Source of the DNA: Aquisalimonas sp007126095
GTDB taxonomy: Bacteria; Pseudomonadota; Gammaproteobacteria; Nitrococcales; Aquisalimonadaceae
Direction: 5' to 3'
Length of the DNA stretch: 64,000 bases
NCBI RefSeq assembly: GCF_048323695.1
Contig: NZ_JBLWFT010000002.1
Coordinates: 248,001 to 312,000 of the forward strand
A model generated the notes under the pieces. The model was given only the letters and a program-made list of their open reading frames with translations. It did no database searches and was not told the origin of the DNA. Every line of letters starts with the position of its first letter. Positions within the stretch are counted from its first letter, which is position 1. Below are positions 9,147 through 18,029 of the stretch, piece by piece. Both the position numbers and the translations under genes were made by a program.

Positions 9147-10307
9147 TCAGAGGCCGGCGGCGTCCTTCAGGGCGGCGGCCTTGTCGGTCCGCTCCCAGGT
9201 GAACTCCTCGTCTTCGCGGCCGAAGTGGCCGTAGGACGCGGTCTTGGAGTAGATCGGACGCAGCAGGTCCAGCGTGTTGACGATGCCGAACGGACGCAGG
9301 TCGAACTGGTCGCGCACGATCTTCTCGATCTTGGCTTCGTCGATCTTGGCCGTGCCGAAGGTCTCGACCATCACGGAGGTGGGCTCGGCCACGCCGATGG
9401 CGTAGGAGAGCTGCACCTCGCACTTGCTGGCCAGGCCGGCAGCGACCACGTTCTTGGCCACGTAGCGTGCGGCGTAGGCAGCGGAGCGGTCCACCTTGGA
9501 CGGGTCCTTGCCGGAGAAGGCACCGCCGCCGTGACGGGCCATGCCGCCGTAGGTGTCGACGATGATCTTCCGGCCGGTCAGACCGCAGTCACCCATCGGC
9601 CCACCGACCACGAAACGGCCGGTCGGGTTGATGTGGAACTTGGTGTTGTTGTCGATCCACTTGGCCGGCAGCACCGGCTTGATGATCTCTTCCATCACCG
9701 ATTCGTGGATCTCGTTGTCGCTGACCTCTTCGGAGTGCTGGGTGGACAGCACCACGGCGTCGACGCCCACGGCCACATCGTCTTCGTAGCGCAGGGTCAC
9801 CTGGCTCTTGGCGTCCGGGCGCAGCCACTTCAGCTTGCCGTTGGCCATCAGGGTAGCCTGCTGTTCCACCAGGCGGTGGGCGTAGTTGATGGCCGCCGGC
9901 ATGTAGACGTCGGTCTCGTCGCAGGCGTAACCGAACATGATGCCCTGGTCGCCGGCACCCTGGTCTTCGGGCAGCTTGCGCTCGACGCCTTGGTTAATGT
10001 CCGGGGACTGCTTGCCCAGCGCGTTGATGAAGGCGCAGGTGTCCGCGTCGAAGCCCATGTCGGAGGAGGTGTAGCCGATGCGCTTGGTGGTGGCGCGGGC
10101 AATGTCCTCGAAGGGCACGTTGGCGGTGGTCTTGAGCTCGCCGGCCAGCATGATCATGCCGGTGGTGGTCAGCGTTTCACAGGCAACCTTGGCCTTCGGG
10201 TCCTGCTCCAGAATGGCGTCCAGCACCGCATCGGAGATCTGGTCGGCCATCTTGTCCGGGTGACCGGCGGAGACGGACTCCGAAGTAAACATGTAAGACT
10301 TGCTCAT
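9147..10307 (-). CDS. metK: S-adenosylmethionine synthetase MetK
   Basis: Makes SAM from methionine and ATP. The 386-aa protein carries FTSESVSAGHPDKMAD near the N-terminus, GAGDQGIMFGYA, GGPMGDCGLTGRKI and the GGGAFSGKDPSKVDRSAAY loop. Length and motifs are those of the canonical bacterial enzyme. It lies 81 bases downstream of SDMT on the same strand, so it can be cotranscribed with the betaine methyltransferases and supply their cosubstrate, three SAM per betaine. It is followed by a weak hairpin and the SAH riboswitch of ahcY. Confidence 0.97.
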   Translation of the reverse strand: MSKSYMFTSESVSAGHPDKMADQISDAVLDAILEQDPKAKVACETLTTTGMIMLAGELKTTANVPFEDIARATTKRIGYTSSDMGFDADTCAFINALGKQSPDINQGVERKLPEDQGAGDQGIMFGYACDETDVYMPAAINYAHRLVEQQATLMANGKLKWLRPDAKSQVTLRYEDDVAVGVDAVVLSTQHSEEVSDNEIHESVMEEIIKPVLPAKWIDNNTKFHINPTGRFVVGGPMGDCGLTGRKIIVDTYGGMARHGGGAFSGKDPSKVDRSAAYAARYVAKNVVAAGLASKCEVQLSYAIGVAEPTSVMVETFGTAKIDEAKIEKIVRDQFDLRPFGIVNTLDLLRPIYSKTASYGHFGREDEEFTWERTDKAAALKDAAGL

Positions 10308-10388
10308 TGTTGCTCCTCTCTATTGAGTAATCCGTGTCGATAGCCGGGGCGGTGCGCCGCTGCGTCGGCAGGGGCCCGCCCCCGCGCA

Positions 10389-11228
10389 TCACGCCTTGCG
10401 GAAACGGAAAATGCCCCAGGCCAGGTAGCCGTTGTTGCCACCGTTAACCCAGTGCTGCAGGCCGGCTTTCATCCGCTCGATGTACTCCGGCGAAATCTCG
10501 CCCTCGAGACTCGCCTCGCGGCGTTTCGTCTCTTCCAGCACCCGGCCGTAGTGGCGCGGCAGCTGGTGGGCGTGGTCCTCGTAGTCGATCTCTTCGAGAC
10601 CGTACTTCTTCGCAGTCTCCCGATAGAACCCGGGCGACCCCAGGGTCTCCAGGTGAATCCGATCCAGGATCGGCTGCAGTACGCCCTCCGGGCAGTCATC
10701 CGCCTGCATCGGGTCGGTGAAGATCAGCACGCCGCCCGGCTTGAGCACGCGCGCTGCTTCCTCAATGACCTTCTCACGGTTGCCGCTGTGCAGGAAGGAA
10801 TCCTGGGACCAGACCACGTCGAAGTGGTTATCCGGGTAAGGAATCTCCTCGAAGCTGGCGTCCAGCACCTCGATCAGGTGATCCAGGCCTACCGCACGGT
10901 TCATCTCGCGGTCGCGCTCGTTCTCCACCTCCGACAGGTTCAGCGCCACCACGGGGCAGCCGAACGACGAGGCGAGATAGCGGGCGGTGCCGCCGTAGCC
11001 GGCGCCGAGGTCCAGAACCTTGTGCTCCGGGGTCAGCTCGCCCAGCAGATCGCCCATGTGGGCAACGGTGCGGCGACTGGCATCGGCGATGGGCTCCTCG
11101 TCATCCTCGTAGAGGCCGACGTGAATGTCCTCGCCGCCCCATACCCGGTGGTAGAAGCGGTCCGCATCGTCACTATTGTAGTACTCGCGCGCCGTCGCGA
11201 CGGCGCCGCTGTAGTTCTGACTGCTCAT
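10389..11228 (-). CDS. Sarcosine/dimethylglycine N-methyltransferase (SDMT)
   Basis: SAM-dependent enzyme that methylates sarcosine to dimethylglycine and then to glycine betaine. The 279-aa class I methyltransferase has its SAM-binding motif VLDLGAGYGG at 71-80, a VWSQDSFLHSG segment and an RVLKPGGVLIFTDPMQ strand. The distinctive early stretch REYYNSDDADRFYHRVWGGEDIHVGLY is typical of halophile SDMT proteins. The ATG overlaps the GSMT stop by 4 bases, so the two are translationally coupled. In some organisms the two activities are fused; here they are separate. Betaine would act as a cytoplasmic osmoprotectant. Confidence 0.9.
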   Translation of the reverse strand: MSSQNYSGAVATAREYYNSDDADRFYHRVWGGEDIHVGLYEDDEEPIADASRRTVAHMGDLLGELTPEHKVLDLGAGYGGTARYLASSFGCPVVALNLSEVENERDREMNRAVGLDHLIEVLDASFEEIPYPDNHFDVVWSQDSFLHSGNREKVIEEAARVLKPGGVLIFTDPMQADDCPEGVLQPILDRIHLETLGSPGFYRETAKKYGLEEIDYEDHAHQLPRHYGRVLEETKRREASLEGEISPEYIERMKAGLQHWVNGGNNGYLAWGIFRFRKA

Positions 11229-12040
11229 TGTTCGTCCTCCACATAACTCTTCTCGGCGAAGTGGATGAAGAAGTCCGGCTCGCTCTCGCGGTAGGTCTCC
11301 TTGAAATCGCCGTAGGTCTGGATGTCCTGGAACCCGACCTCGCGCATGAGACGGCGTGCATAGGCCTTGCGCAGCGGGAACATGTTCAGGTGGTAGACGG
11401 AGTCATCCGGGAAGGCGTAGCGGAAGCGGGTCAGGCCCGGGTCGACGTACTCGGGGTAGACCGAAATGTCGTTGCCGCAGTAGTAGTACGTGTGCTTGCT
11501 GGAGTAGCCGTGGTCCAGAATGGAGTCGTAGTTCCGCTGGTCCAGGATCAGCACACCGTCGTGGTTCAGCGCGGAATAGAACTCCGCCAGCGTCTTGCGG
11601 CGATCGTTCTCGTTGAACAGGTGGGTGAAGGAGTTGCCGAGGCAGATCACCGCGTCGTAGCGGCCGTTGATGTCCCGGTTCAGCTGGCGCCAGTCGGCCT
11701 GCACCGTGCGCAGGATATGTCCGCGCTTGCGGCCGTTCTCGAACGCCTTGGCGAGCATGTCGGCGCTGCCATCGGCGCTGACCACGTCAAAGCCGGCCTC
11801 GATCAGCCGAACCGAGTGGAAGCCGGTGCCGCAGGCAACGTCCAGGATACGCTTGACGCCACGCTCCTTCAGCGTCTGGATGAAGAAATCGCCCTCGCTC
11901 TCCGCGCGGCTGTCCCAGTCGATCAGGTCGTCCCATTTGTCGACAAAGCCGTCGTTGTACTCTTTTACGTAGTGATCCGTGTCGCGACATTCCTCGGGTT
12001 TCGGCCCGAAAGCCTGATCTTTACTTGCTGTCGAAGACAT
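11225..12040 (-). CDS. Glycine/sarcosine N-methyltransferase (GSMT)
   Basis: Catalyses the first methylations of the glycine-to-betaine route: glycine to sarcosine to dimethylglycine. The frame stays open upstream, but the ATG at 12040 (271 aa) has a strong GGAGG Shine-Dalgarno 7 bases away and begins the family N-terminus. The core contains HYVKEYNDGFVDKWDDLIDW and the SAM motif ILDVACGTGFHSV at 65-77, then AVICLGNSFTHLF and LILDQRNYD. It is the first gene of the minus-strand block leading through SDMT, metK, ahcY and metF. A salt-responsive promoter is expected in the long upstream region but I cannot locate it with confidence. Confidence 0.9.
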   Translation of the reverse strand: MSSTASKDQAFGPKPEECRDTDHYVKEYNDGFVDKWDDLIDWDSRAESEGDFFIQTLKERGVKRILDVACGTGFHSVRLIEAGFDVVSADGSADMLAKAFENGRKRGHILRTVQADWRQLNRDINGRYDAVICLGNSFTHLFNENDRRKTLAEFYSALNHDGVLILDQRNYDSILDHGYSSKHTYYYCGNDISVYPEYVDPGLTRFRYAFPDDSVYHLNMFPLRKAYARRLMREVGFQDIQTYGDFKETYRESEPDFFIHFAEKSYVEDEQ

Positions 12041-12687
12041 AGTGTTACCTCCCACCGTCCAGGGAAAAATGCGTGCAGCTGGCACGCGGCCGGCCCGGGG
12101 TGTCAGGTGCCCGTAATTCAAAACCTGAACCACGAATGGTCTGGATGGACGAATCCGTCTCCAAACCCGCTGGCTCGGCGAAAACAGCTGCACTGTTGCT
12201 GATCAACCGCAATGGTGGTGTGCGGCCGGCAGCTTGCTTGCGGAACCCAGACGTCTGCTGAGCGCCCGCACTGAAAAAAAGTTGATTGTTTTTGGCCGCA
12301 GAGCAGGACGGGGAAACCTGGTGATGCAGGTCATCCAGCTCCGGCAGCCCGAAGGACACGCAACGCGTCGCTTTGCAGACGCGGTGCCTGGGTCGACGTA
12401 CGAGTCGCCTTGTGTATGTGGCGAGCGTCCAGTACGTGACGAAGGGCGTATTATTCGCTGAGCCAGGACAGGTCCGGCTCAGCCTCCCCCTAAACTATCG
12501 TGTTCTGAGAGGATTTCAACCATTGTGAATGGCCACCCTGGGGAAACCGGCTCCGGGAGCGGCGCTCGGCGCCGGTCCCGGCTGTCTTGCCCGAGGCCGT
12601 GGATTTCGAGACAATTCACGGCTTTCAGTGTGCCCGGTGTGTCCGGGCGGCTGTCGACTCCACCTGCAGACCCGGAGACTGTCGCTG
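12041..12687. other. 647-base divergent intergenic region between GSMT and tkt
   Basis: The longest gene-free stretch in the window. It should hold the GSMT promoter (minus) and the tkt promoter (plus). Seen: an A/T-rich patch at 12274-12296 (runs of A and T in otherwise GC-rich DNA, possible UP-element or regulator site), and a strong hairpin at 12458-12482. Open frames inside it (for example 12045-12359 minus) have no ribosome site or recognisable protein. I could not assign confident -35/-10 boxes. Confidence 0.6.
12458..12482. repeat. Hairpin in the tkt upstream region
   Basis: CTGAGCC and GGCTCAG flank GGAC and GTCC, giving an 11-bp stem with one bulged A and a very small loop. It lies about 205 bases before the tkt ATG. 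It could be a cruciform operator, a leader-RNA structure, or a terminator for an unseen transcript; no U-tract follows. Confidence 0.6.
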
Positions 12688-14688
12688 ATGCCCTCTCGTC
12701 GTGAACTTGCCAATGCGATCCGTGCCCTGAGCATGGACGCCGTCCAGCAAGCAAAGTCCGGTCACCCGGGGGCGCCCATGGGCATGGCGGATATTGCCGA
12801 AGTGCTGTGGAACGATCACCTTCGGCACAACCCTGCCAACCCTGACTGGTGGAACCGGGATCGTTTCGTGCTCTCGAACGGGCACGGTTCCATGTTGCTG
12901 TACAGCCTGCTGCACCTCTCCGGTTACGACCTGGGCATGAACGACATCCGCCAGTTCCGCCAGCTTGGTTCGCGGACTCCGGGGCACCCGGAACTCGGGT
13001 ATACGCCAGGCGTCGAGACGACCACCGGCCCGCTCGGCCAGGGGCTGGCCAACGCCGTGGGCATGGCGCTGGCGGAGAAGATTCTGGCCGCGCAGTTCAA
13101 CCGGCCCGGTCACGAACTGGTCAACCACCACACCTACTGTTTTGCCGGCGACGGCTGCCTCATGGAGGGCATCTCCCACGAGGCGTGCTCTCTTGCCGGA
13201 ACGCTCGGGCTCGGCAAGCTGATCGTCTTCTATGACGATAACGGCATTTCCATCGACGGCAAGGTCGAGGGCTGGTTCACCGACAATACGCCCGCGCGGT
13301 TCCGCGCCTACGGCTGGCACGTGATCGCCGACGTGGACGGGCACGACAGTGAGGCCATTGATGCCGCAATCCGCAAGGCGCGCCACGAGTCTGACAGGCC
13401 GACGCTGATCTGCTGCAAGACCGTGATCGGTTTCGGTGCCCCCAATGCTTGCGGCAGTCACAGCGTCCACGGTGCGCCCCTGGGTGATGACGAGATCCAG
13501 GCTACCCGCGAGTTCCTGAAGTGGGAGCATGGGCCGTTCGAAGTGCCTGATTCCGTTTACCAGGGATGGGACGCCCGCGCGGCCGGCGCCGCGGCGGAGG
13601 AGGCGTGGCAGCGCGTTCACGAGGACTACCGGCGGGCTCACCCGGAGCTGGCGGCCGAGTTCGAACGGCGCATGCAGGGGGCTCTGCCCGCGACATTTGG
13701 GGAGCACGCGGATGACCTCACCCGCAAGGCGGCCGAGGGCGGCGAGTCCGTCGCCAGCCGCAAGGCATCGGAGAAGGCGTTGGAGGGCTTTGGTCCCTAC
13801 CTGCCGGATCTGCTCGGCGGTTCCGCCGACCTCACCGGCTCCAACAACACCCGCTGGTCCGGGTGCACGCCGGTGACCGCGGCGGACGGTGACGGCAACT
13901 ACATCTTCTATGGCGTGCGTGAGTTCGCCATGACGGCGATCCAGAACGGCATCGCACTCCACGGGGGCTTCATCCCCTACGGTGGCACCTTCCTGGTGTT
14001 CTCCGATTACGCCCGTAACGCCGTGCGCATGGCAGCGCTCATGGGCCAGCGTAACGTGATGGTCTACACCCACGATTCCATCGGTCTCGGTGAAGACGGC
14101 CCGACGCACCAGCCCGTCGAGCACCTGGCCAGCCTGCGCATGATTCCCAATCTCAGCCTGTGGCGGCCGTGCGACACAGTGGAGACCGTGGTGGCCTGGC
14201 GGGCCGCCATCGAGCGCACGGACGGGCCGACTGCGCTGGTGTTCAGCAGGCAGGGCCTGCCCTATCAGGAACGTACCCCGGACCAGATCGACGCCATCCG
14301 CCGTGGAGGGTACGTGCTGCGCGACAGCGGCAGCACCCCGGAACTGATCCTCATCGCTACTGGTGCGGAGGTCGGTCTGGCCGTGGAGGCCTGGGAGCGA
14401 CTGCAGGCCGACGGCGTAGCCGCGCGGGTGGTTTCCATGCCGGCGGTGGACCTGTTCGAGGCCCAGGACGACGCCTACCGGGAAGGGGTGCTCCCCGCCG
14501 CCTGCGATCGCCGCGTGGCCATCGAGGCGGCATCGGCCGAATACTGGCATCGCTTCGTGGGACCCCGCGGTCGCGTTGTGGGCATGCGCGGCTTTGGTGA
14601 ATCCGCACCGGCCAGCGACCTGTTCAAGCACTTCGGCTTCACCGTCGACAACGTGCTTGCCCAGGCGCGCGCCGTGCTCGGTCACTGA
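12688..14688 (+). CDS. tkt: Transketolase
   Basis: Thiamine-diphosphate enzyme moving two-carbon units between sugar phosphates in the pentose phosphate (or Calvin) pathway. The 666-aa protein starts at the ATG at 12688, preceded by GGAG, where the family sequence SRRELANAIRALSMDAVQQAKSGHPGAP-like begins (quoted in part). The diphosphate-binding motif GDGCLMEG, ending in DDNGISIDG, and the pyrimidine-domain segment REFAMTAIQNGIALHGG are present. The frame is open 53 codons upstream, but that part has no family similarity. epd follows after one base and then pgk, the usual tkt-epd-pgk arrangement. Confidence 0.96.
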   Translation: MPSRRELANAIRALSMDAVQQAKSGHPGAPMGMADIAEVLWNDHLRHNPANPDWWNRDRFVLSNGHGSMLLYSLLHLSGYDLGMNDIRQFRQLGSRTPGHPELGYTPGVETTTGPLGQGLANAVGMALAEKILAAQFNRPGHELVNHHTYCFAGDGCLMEGISHEACSLAGTLGLGKLIVFYDDNGISIDGKVEGWFTDNTPARFRAYGWHVIADVDGHDSEAIDAAIRKARHESDRPTLICCKTVIGFGAPNACGSHSVHGAPLGDDEIQATREFLKWEHGPFEVPDSVYQGWDARAAGAAAEEAWQRVHEDYRRAHPELAAEFERRMQGALPATFGEHADDLTRKAAEGGESVASRKASEKALEGFGPYLPDLLGGSADLTGSNNTRWSGCTPVTAADGDGNYIFYGVREFAMTAIQNGIALHGGFIPYGGTFLVFSDYARNAVRMAALMGQRNVMVYTHDSIGLGEDGPTHQPVEHLASLRMIPNLSLWRPCDTVETVVAWRAAIERTDGPTALVFSRQGLPYQERTPDQIDAIRRGGYVLRDSGSTPELILIATGAEVGLAVEAWERLQADGVAARVVSMPAVDLFEAQDDAYREGVLPAACDRRVAIEAASAEYWHRFVGPRGRVVGMRGFGESAPASDLFKHFGFTVDNVLAQARAVLGH

Positions 14689-14689
14689 A

Positions 14690-15706
14690 ATGCTGCGCCT
14701 CGCCATCAATGGCTATGGCCGCGTTGGCCGCTGTATCCTGCGCGCCCTGCACGAGGGCGACCGCCGGGATCGCATGACGGTCGTTGCCATCAACGAGCCC
14801 GCAGATCTGGGAAGCATCGCCCACCTCACCCGCTTCGACTCCACGCATGGGGCCTTTCCCGGGTGCGTGGAGGTGGAAGGCCGGGACCTGGTGGTGGATG
14901 GGCAGCACATCGCCGTAAGCCACGCCAGCGAGCCCGAGGACATCAACTGGGGCGCCCACGACGTGGATCTGGTGCTGGAGTGCTCCGGCAGTTTCAGCCA
15001 CCGGGCCGACGCTGAACGCCACCTGGCCGCAGGAGCGCCGCGGCTGCTGATCTCCCACCCAATGGCCGACGCCGCGGATGTGGACCTGACCGTGGTGCAG
15101 GGCGTCAATGCGAACGCGTTGAAGGCCGAGTACCGGCTGGTATCCAATGCCTCGTGCAGTACCAACTGCCTGCTACCGGTGTTGCAGCTTCTGCAGGGCT
15201 ACGTGGGCATCGAGGCGGCCAGCGTCACCACGGTGCACTCGGTGATGAACGATCAACCGCTGGTGGATGGCTATCACGCCTCCGACCTGCGTCGCACGCG
15301 CTCTGCGCTGGCATCCATCGTGCCCGTCTCCACCGGGCTGGCCCGCGGGATTGCGCGGTTCATGCCGGAGTTGACCGACCGCATCCATGCGCAGCACCTG
15401 CGCGTGCCGACGCTGAATGTCTCGGCAATGGACGTGAGTCTGCAGCTGAATAGGCGCGTCGAAGCGGACGCCCTCAATGATCTGCTGAAGGCGGCCGCGG
15501 AAGGGCCGATGGCCGGCGTGCTCGGCTACAGCGATCGCGCACACGCGTCCACGGACTTCAATCACGACCCGCGCTCCGTCATCGTAGACGGAACGCAGAC
15601 GCGCGTCAGCGGCGACCTCGCGCACCTCATGCTCTGGTTCGACAACGAGTGGGGGTTCGCCAACCGGATGCTCGACGTGGCCGAACGGTGGCTCAGGACG
15701 GCCTGA
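14690..15706 (+). CDS. epd: Erythrose-4-phosphate dehydrogenase / GAPDH family protein
   Basis: NAD-dependent aldehyde dehydrogenase of the glyceraldehyde-3-phosphate dehydrogenase family, 338 aa. The Rossmann start is LAINGYGRVGR and the catalytic cysteine lies in SNASCSTNC (C156). Several stretches follow Epd rather than GapA: HSVMNDQPLVDGYH, DLRRTRSALASIVPVSTGLA and FNHDPRSVIVDGTQTRVSG. Epd makes 4-phosphoerythronate for pyridoxal phosphate synthesis; a glycolytic role is possible if no other gap gene exists. It begins one base after the tkt stop, so coupled translation is likely. pdxA, a later step of the same vitamin B6 route, is elsewhere in this window. Confidence 0.82.
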   Translation: MLRLAINGYGRVGRCILRALHEGDRRDRMTVVAINEPADLGSIAHLTRFDSTHGAFPGCVEVEGRDLVVDGQHIAVSHASEPEDINWGAHDVDLVLECSGSFSHRADAERHLAAGAPRLLISHPMADAADVDLTVVQGVNANALKAEYRLVSNASCSTNCLLPVLQLLQGYVGIEAASVTTVHSVMNDQPLVDGYHASDLRRTRSALASIVPVSTGLARGIARFMPELTDRIHAQHLRVPTLNVSAMDVSLQLNRRVEADALNDLLKAAAEGPMAGVLGYSDRAHASTDFNHDPRSVIVDGTQTRVSGDLAHLMLWFDNEWGFANRMLDVAERWLRTA

Positions 15707-15784
15707 TCACGCCTTGATCCTCCGCCCTCTGCGCCGTGTGGGCAACGCCGGCCCGTTTCATCGACCAACTGAAAGGAAGTGCCC

Positions 15785-16969
15785 ATGTCCGTGCTCCGCA
15801 TGACCGACCTGGACCTTGCCGGCAAGCGTGTCCTGATCCGGGAGGATCTTAACGTCCCCGTGGATGATGCCGGCCGGCTTAGCGACGACACGCGCTTGCG
15901 CGCATCCCTGCCTACCATCCGGCACGCCCTGGACGCGGGCGCGAAGGTGATGCTGCTGAGCCACCTGGGGCGTCCGAAGGAGGGGCAGCCCGATCCGTCC
16001 GCGTCCCTGGCGCCCGTGGCCAAGCGCCTGGGCGAACTGCTCGGCCGGGACGTGCGGCTGGAAACCAGCTGGCTCGACGGCGTCACTGTCGATGACGGCG
16101 AGCTGGTGCTTTGCGAGAACGTGCGCTTCAACGTGGGCGAAAAGGCCAACGACGATGGCCTGGCACAGCGCATGGCGGCGCTCTGCGACGTGTTCGTCAT
16201 GGACGCCTTCGGCACCGCCCACCGGGCCCAGGCCTCCACCCACGGCGTGGCCCGTCACGCGCCGGTGGCCTGTGCCGGCCCCCTGCTGGCCGCCGAGCTG
16301 GATGCCCTGGGTAAGGCCCTGGAGACCCCGGCACGGCCCATGACCGCCATTGTCGGCGGCTCCAAGGTGTCCACCAAGCTCACGGTGCTGGAGTCCCTGT
16401 CCGGCGTGGTGGATCAGCTCATCGTCGGCGGCGGTATCGCCAACACCTTCATCGCCGCTGCCGGACACCCGGTCGGCAAGTCGCTCTACGAGGCGGATCT
16501 GGTGGAAGAGGCGAAACGGCTCATGGAGGCGGCACGGGCCAAGGGCGGCGAGATTCCCGTGCCCACGGACGTGGTGACTGCCAAGGCATTCGCCGAGGAC
16601 GCGGCGGCGACCACCAAGCCGGTGGCCGATGTGGCTGACGACGACCTGATCCTGGATATCGGCCCGGAGACCGCCCGCCATTACGCCACCCTGCTCAAAC
16701 AGGCCGGGACCATCGTCTGGAACGGCCCGGTGGGTGTGTTCGAGTTCGAGCAGTTCGGGGGCGGCACGAAGGCGTTGAGCGAGGCCATCGCGGCCAGCGA
16801 GGCGTTCTCCATCGCCGGCGGCGGCGACACCCTGGCGGCCGTGTCGCGCTACGGCGTGGGCGATCGGATCTCCTACATCTCCACCGGTGGCGGTGCCTTC
16901 CTGGAGTTCCTGGAAGGCAAGACCCTACCGGCCGTGGCTATCCTGGAAGAGCGCGCCCGGACGGCGTGA
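15785..16969 (+). CDS. pgk: Phosphoglycerate kinase
   Basis: Interconverts 1,3-bisphosphoglycerate and 3-phosphoglycerate with ADP/ATP. 394 aa from the ATG at 15785, which has AAGGA nearby; a GTG six bases upstream is less likely. Motifs: LIREDLNVPVDD, LLSHLGRPKEG, LCENVRFNVGE, the hinge-region IVGGSKVSTKL, and the nucleotide loop GGGDTLAAV. It lies 78 bases after epd in the tkt-epd-pgk cluster. Pyruvate kinase and aldolase, which often follow, are absent; a large inverted repeat ends the cluster. Confidence 0.96.
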   Translation: MSVLRMTDLDLAGKRVLIREDLNVPVDDAGRLSDDTRLRASLPTIRHALDAGAKVMLLSHLGRPKEGQPDPSASLAPVAKRLGELLGRDVRLETSWLDGVTVDDGELVLCENVRFNVGEKANDDGLAQRMAALCDVFVMDAFGTAHRAQASTHGVARHAPVACAGPLLAAELDALGKALETPARPMTAIVGGSKVSTKLTVLESLSGVVDQLIVGGGIANTFIAAAGHPVGKSLYEADLVEEAKRLMEAARAKGGEIPVPTDVVTAKAFAEDAAATTKPVADVADDDLILDIGPETARHYATLLKQAGTIVWNGPVGVFEFEQFGGGTKALSEAIAASEAFSIAGGGDTLAAVSRYGVGDRISYISTGGGAFLEFLEGKTLPAVAILEERARTA

Positions 16970-16972
16970 ATG

Positions 16973-17034
16973 GTCGCGGCTTGCGCCGCTCCTACAACGC
17001 CATACCGTTCCGTAGGAGCGGCGCAAGCCGCGAC
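16973..17034. repeat. REP-like 23-bp inverted repeat between pgk and purC
   Basis: Two perfect 23-bp arms (16973-16995 and 17012-17034) separated by 16 bases. The arm contains GTAGGAGCGG and the GCAAGCCGCGAC end typical of extragenic palindromic repeats in gammaproteobacteria. It begins 3 bases after the pgk stop and ends 19 bases before the purC stop on the other strand, so it can serve as a two-way terminator or mRNA 3' stabiliser. I saw no second copy in this window. Confidence 0.85.
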
Positions 17035-17053
17035 ACGGTGGCAAGACCGGGGG

Positions 17054-17950
17054 TCATTCGCCGATCAGCAGCCGCGCCGCCTCCCGGTATTTCTCCGCCG
17101 TCTGCCGCAGGATGTCCGCCGGGAGGGTTGGCCCCGGGGCGGTCTTGTCCCAGTCCAGCGTCTCCAGGTAATCGCGCACGAACTGCTTGTCGAAGCTCGG
17201 AGGCGAGGTGCCGAGGCGGTACTCGCTGGCCGGCCAGAAGCGGGAGGAGTCGGGGGTCAGTGCCTCGTCGATGAGCGTCAGCCGGTCATCGGCATCCAGG
17301 CCGAACTCGAACTTGGTGTCGGCGATGATGATGCCGCGAGGCGCGGCGTAGGCCGCCGCCTCCCGGTAGAGTCGCAGTGACACGTCCCGGATCTGCTCTG
17401 CCAGCGGGCGGCCCAGGGCCTCGACCGTGGCGTCGAATGCGACATTCTCGTCGTGGTCGCCCACGGCCGCCTTCGTTGATGGCGTGTAAATGGGTTCCGG
17501 CAGCTGCTGGGCCTGCTGCAGCCCTTCCGGCAGGCGGATACCGCAGACTTCGCCGCTGGCCTGGTAGTCCTTCCAGCCGGAGCCGCTGATGTAACCGCGC
17601 ACGATGGCCTCCACCGGTAGGGGGCGCAGCCGGCGAACCACCACTGCCCGGCCCTGGACCTGCGCGCGGTCGTCCGAATCGGGCACGGCCTCGGCAAGCG
17701 GCATCGCCGCCAGGTGGTTGGGAATGATGCCCTGCAGCCGGCGGAACCAGAAATTCGACACGCTGGTGAGTACCAGCCCCTTGCCCGGGACCGGATCGGG
17801 GAGCACCACGTCGAACGCGGACAGGCGGTCCGTGGTGACGATGAGCATGTGGTCGTCGTCCACGGCGTAGATGTCGCGGACCTTGCCCTGCTGAATCAGG
17901 GGCAGGCTGTGCAGGGAGCTGGTGTGCAGGCGCGCCGGGGATTGCGTCAT
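17054..17950 (-). CDS. purC: Phosphoribosylaminoimidazole-succinocarboxamide synthase PurC
   Basis: Joins CAIR and aspartate with ATP in purine synthesis. At 298 aa it is the longer type (as in yeast ADE1) rather than the roughly 240-aa E. coli type. Motifs: QGKVRDIYAVDD, TDRLSAFDVVLP, EAIVRGYISGSGWKDY, and IADTKFEFGLDADDRL followed by DEALTPDSSRFW. It is a single gene between convergent pgk and the phr/merR pair. Other purine genes (purH, purD) are 24 kb away. Confidence 0.95.
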   Translation of the reverse strand: MTQSPARLHTSSLHSLPLIQQGKVRDIYAVDDDHMLIVTTDRLSAFDVVLPDPVPGKGLVLTSVSNFWFRRLQGIIPNHLAAMPLAEAVPDSDDRAQVQGRAVVVRRLRPLPVEAIVRGYISGSGWKDYQASGEVCGIRLPEGLQQAQQLPEPIYTPSTKAAVGDHDENVAFDATVEALGRPLAEQIRDVSLRLYREAAAYAAPRGIIIADTKFEFGLDADDRLTLIDEALTPDSSRFWPASEYRLGTSPPSFDKQFVRDYLETLDWDKTAPGPTLPADILRQTAEKYREAARLLIGE

Positions 17951-18029
17951 GGTTCCGTTCCATTGGCTCGTGCGTGAGCCGCGATGATACCGGAACCGCT
18001 GCAGTCAGCGCCAAGCCGGCGCGTGCAGT

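Noticed and set aside
12045..12359. Possible 104-aa gene in the GSMT upstream region (minus).
   Set aside because: No Shine-Dalgarno, no family resemblance, and it runs into the GSMT ribosome site; more likely leader or promoter DNA.
12525..12687. Leader peptide from GTG at 12525 or a 53-codon N-terminal extension of transketolase.
   Set aside because: Neither has family similarity; the conserved transketolase N-terminus and a ribosome site fit the ATG at 12688.
12625..14709. Minus-strand open frame of 694 codons opposite tkt.
   Set aside because: Complement of transketolase; low-complexity Arg/His/Gly-rich product without any recognisable domain.
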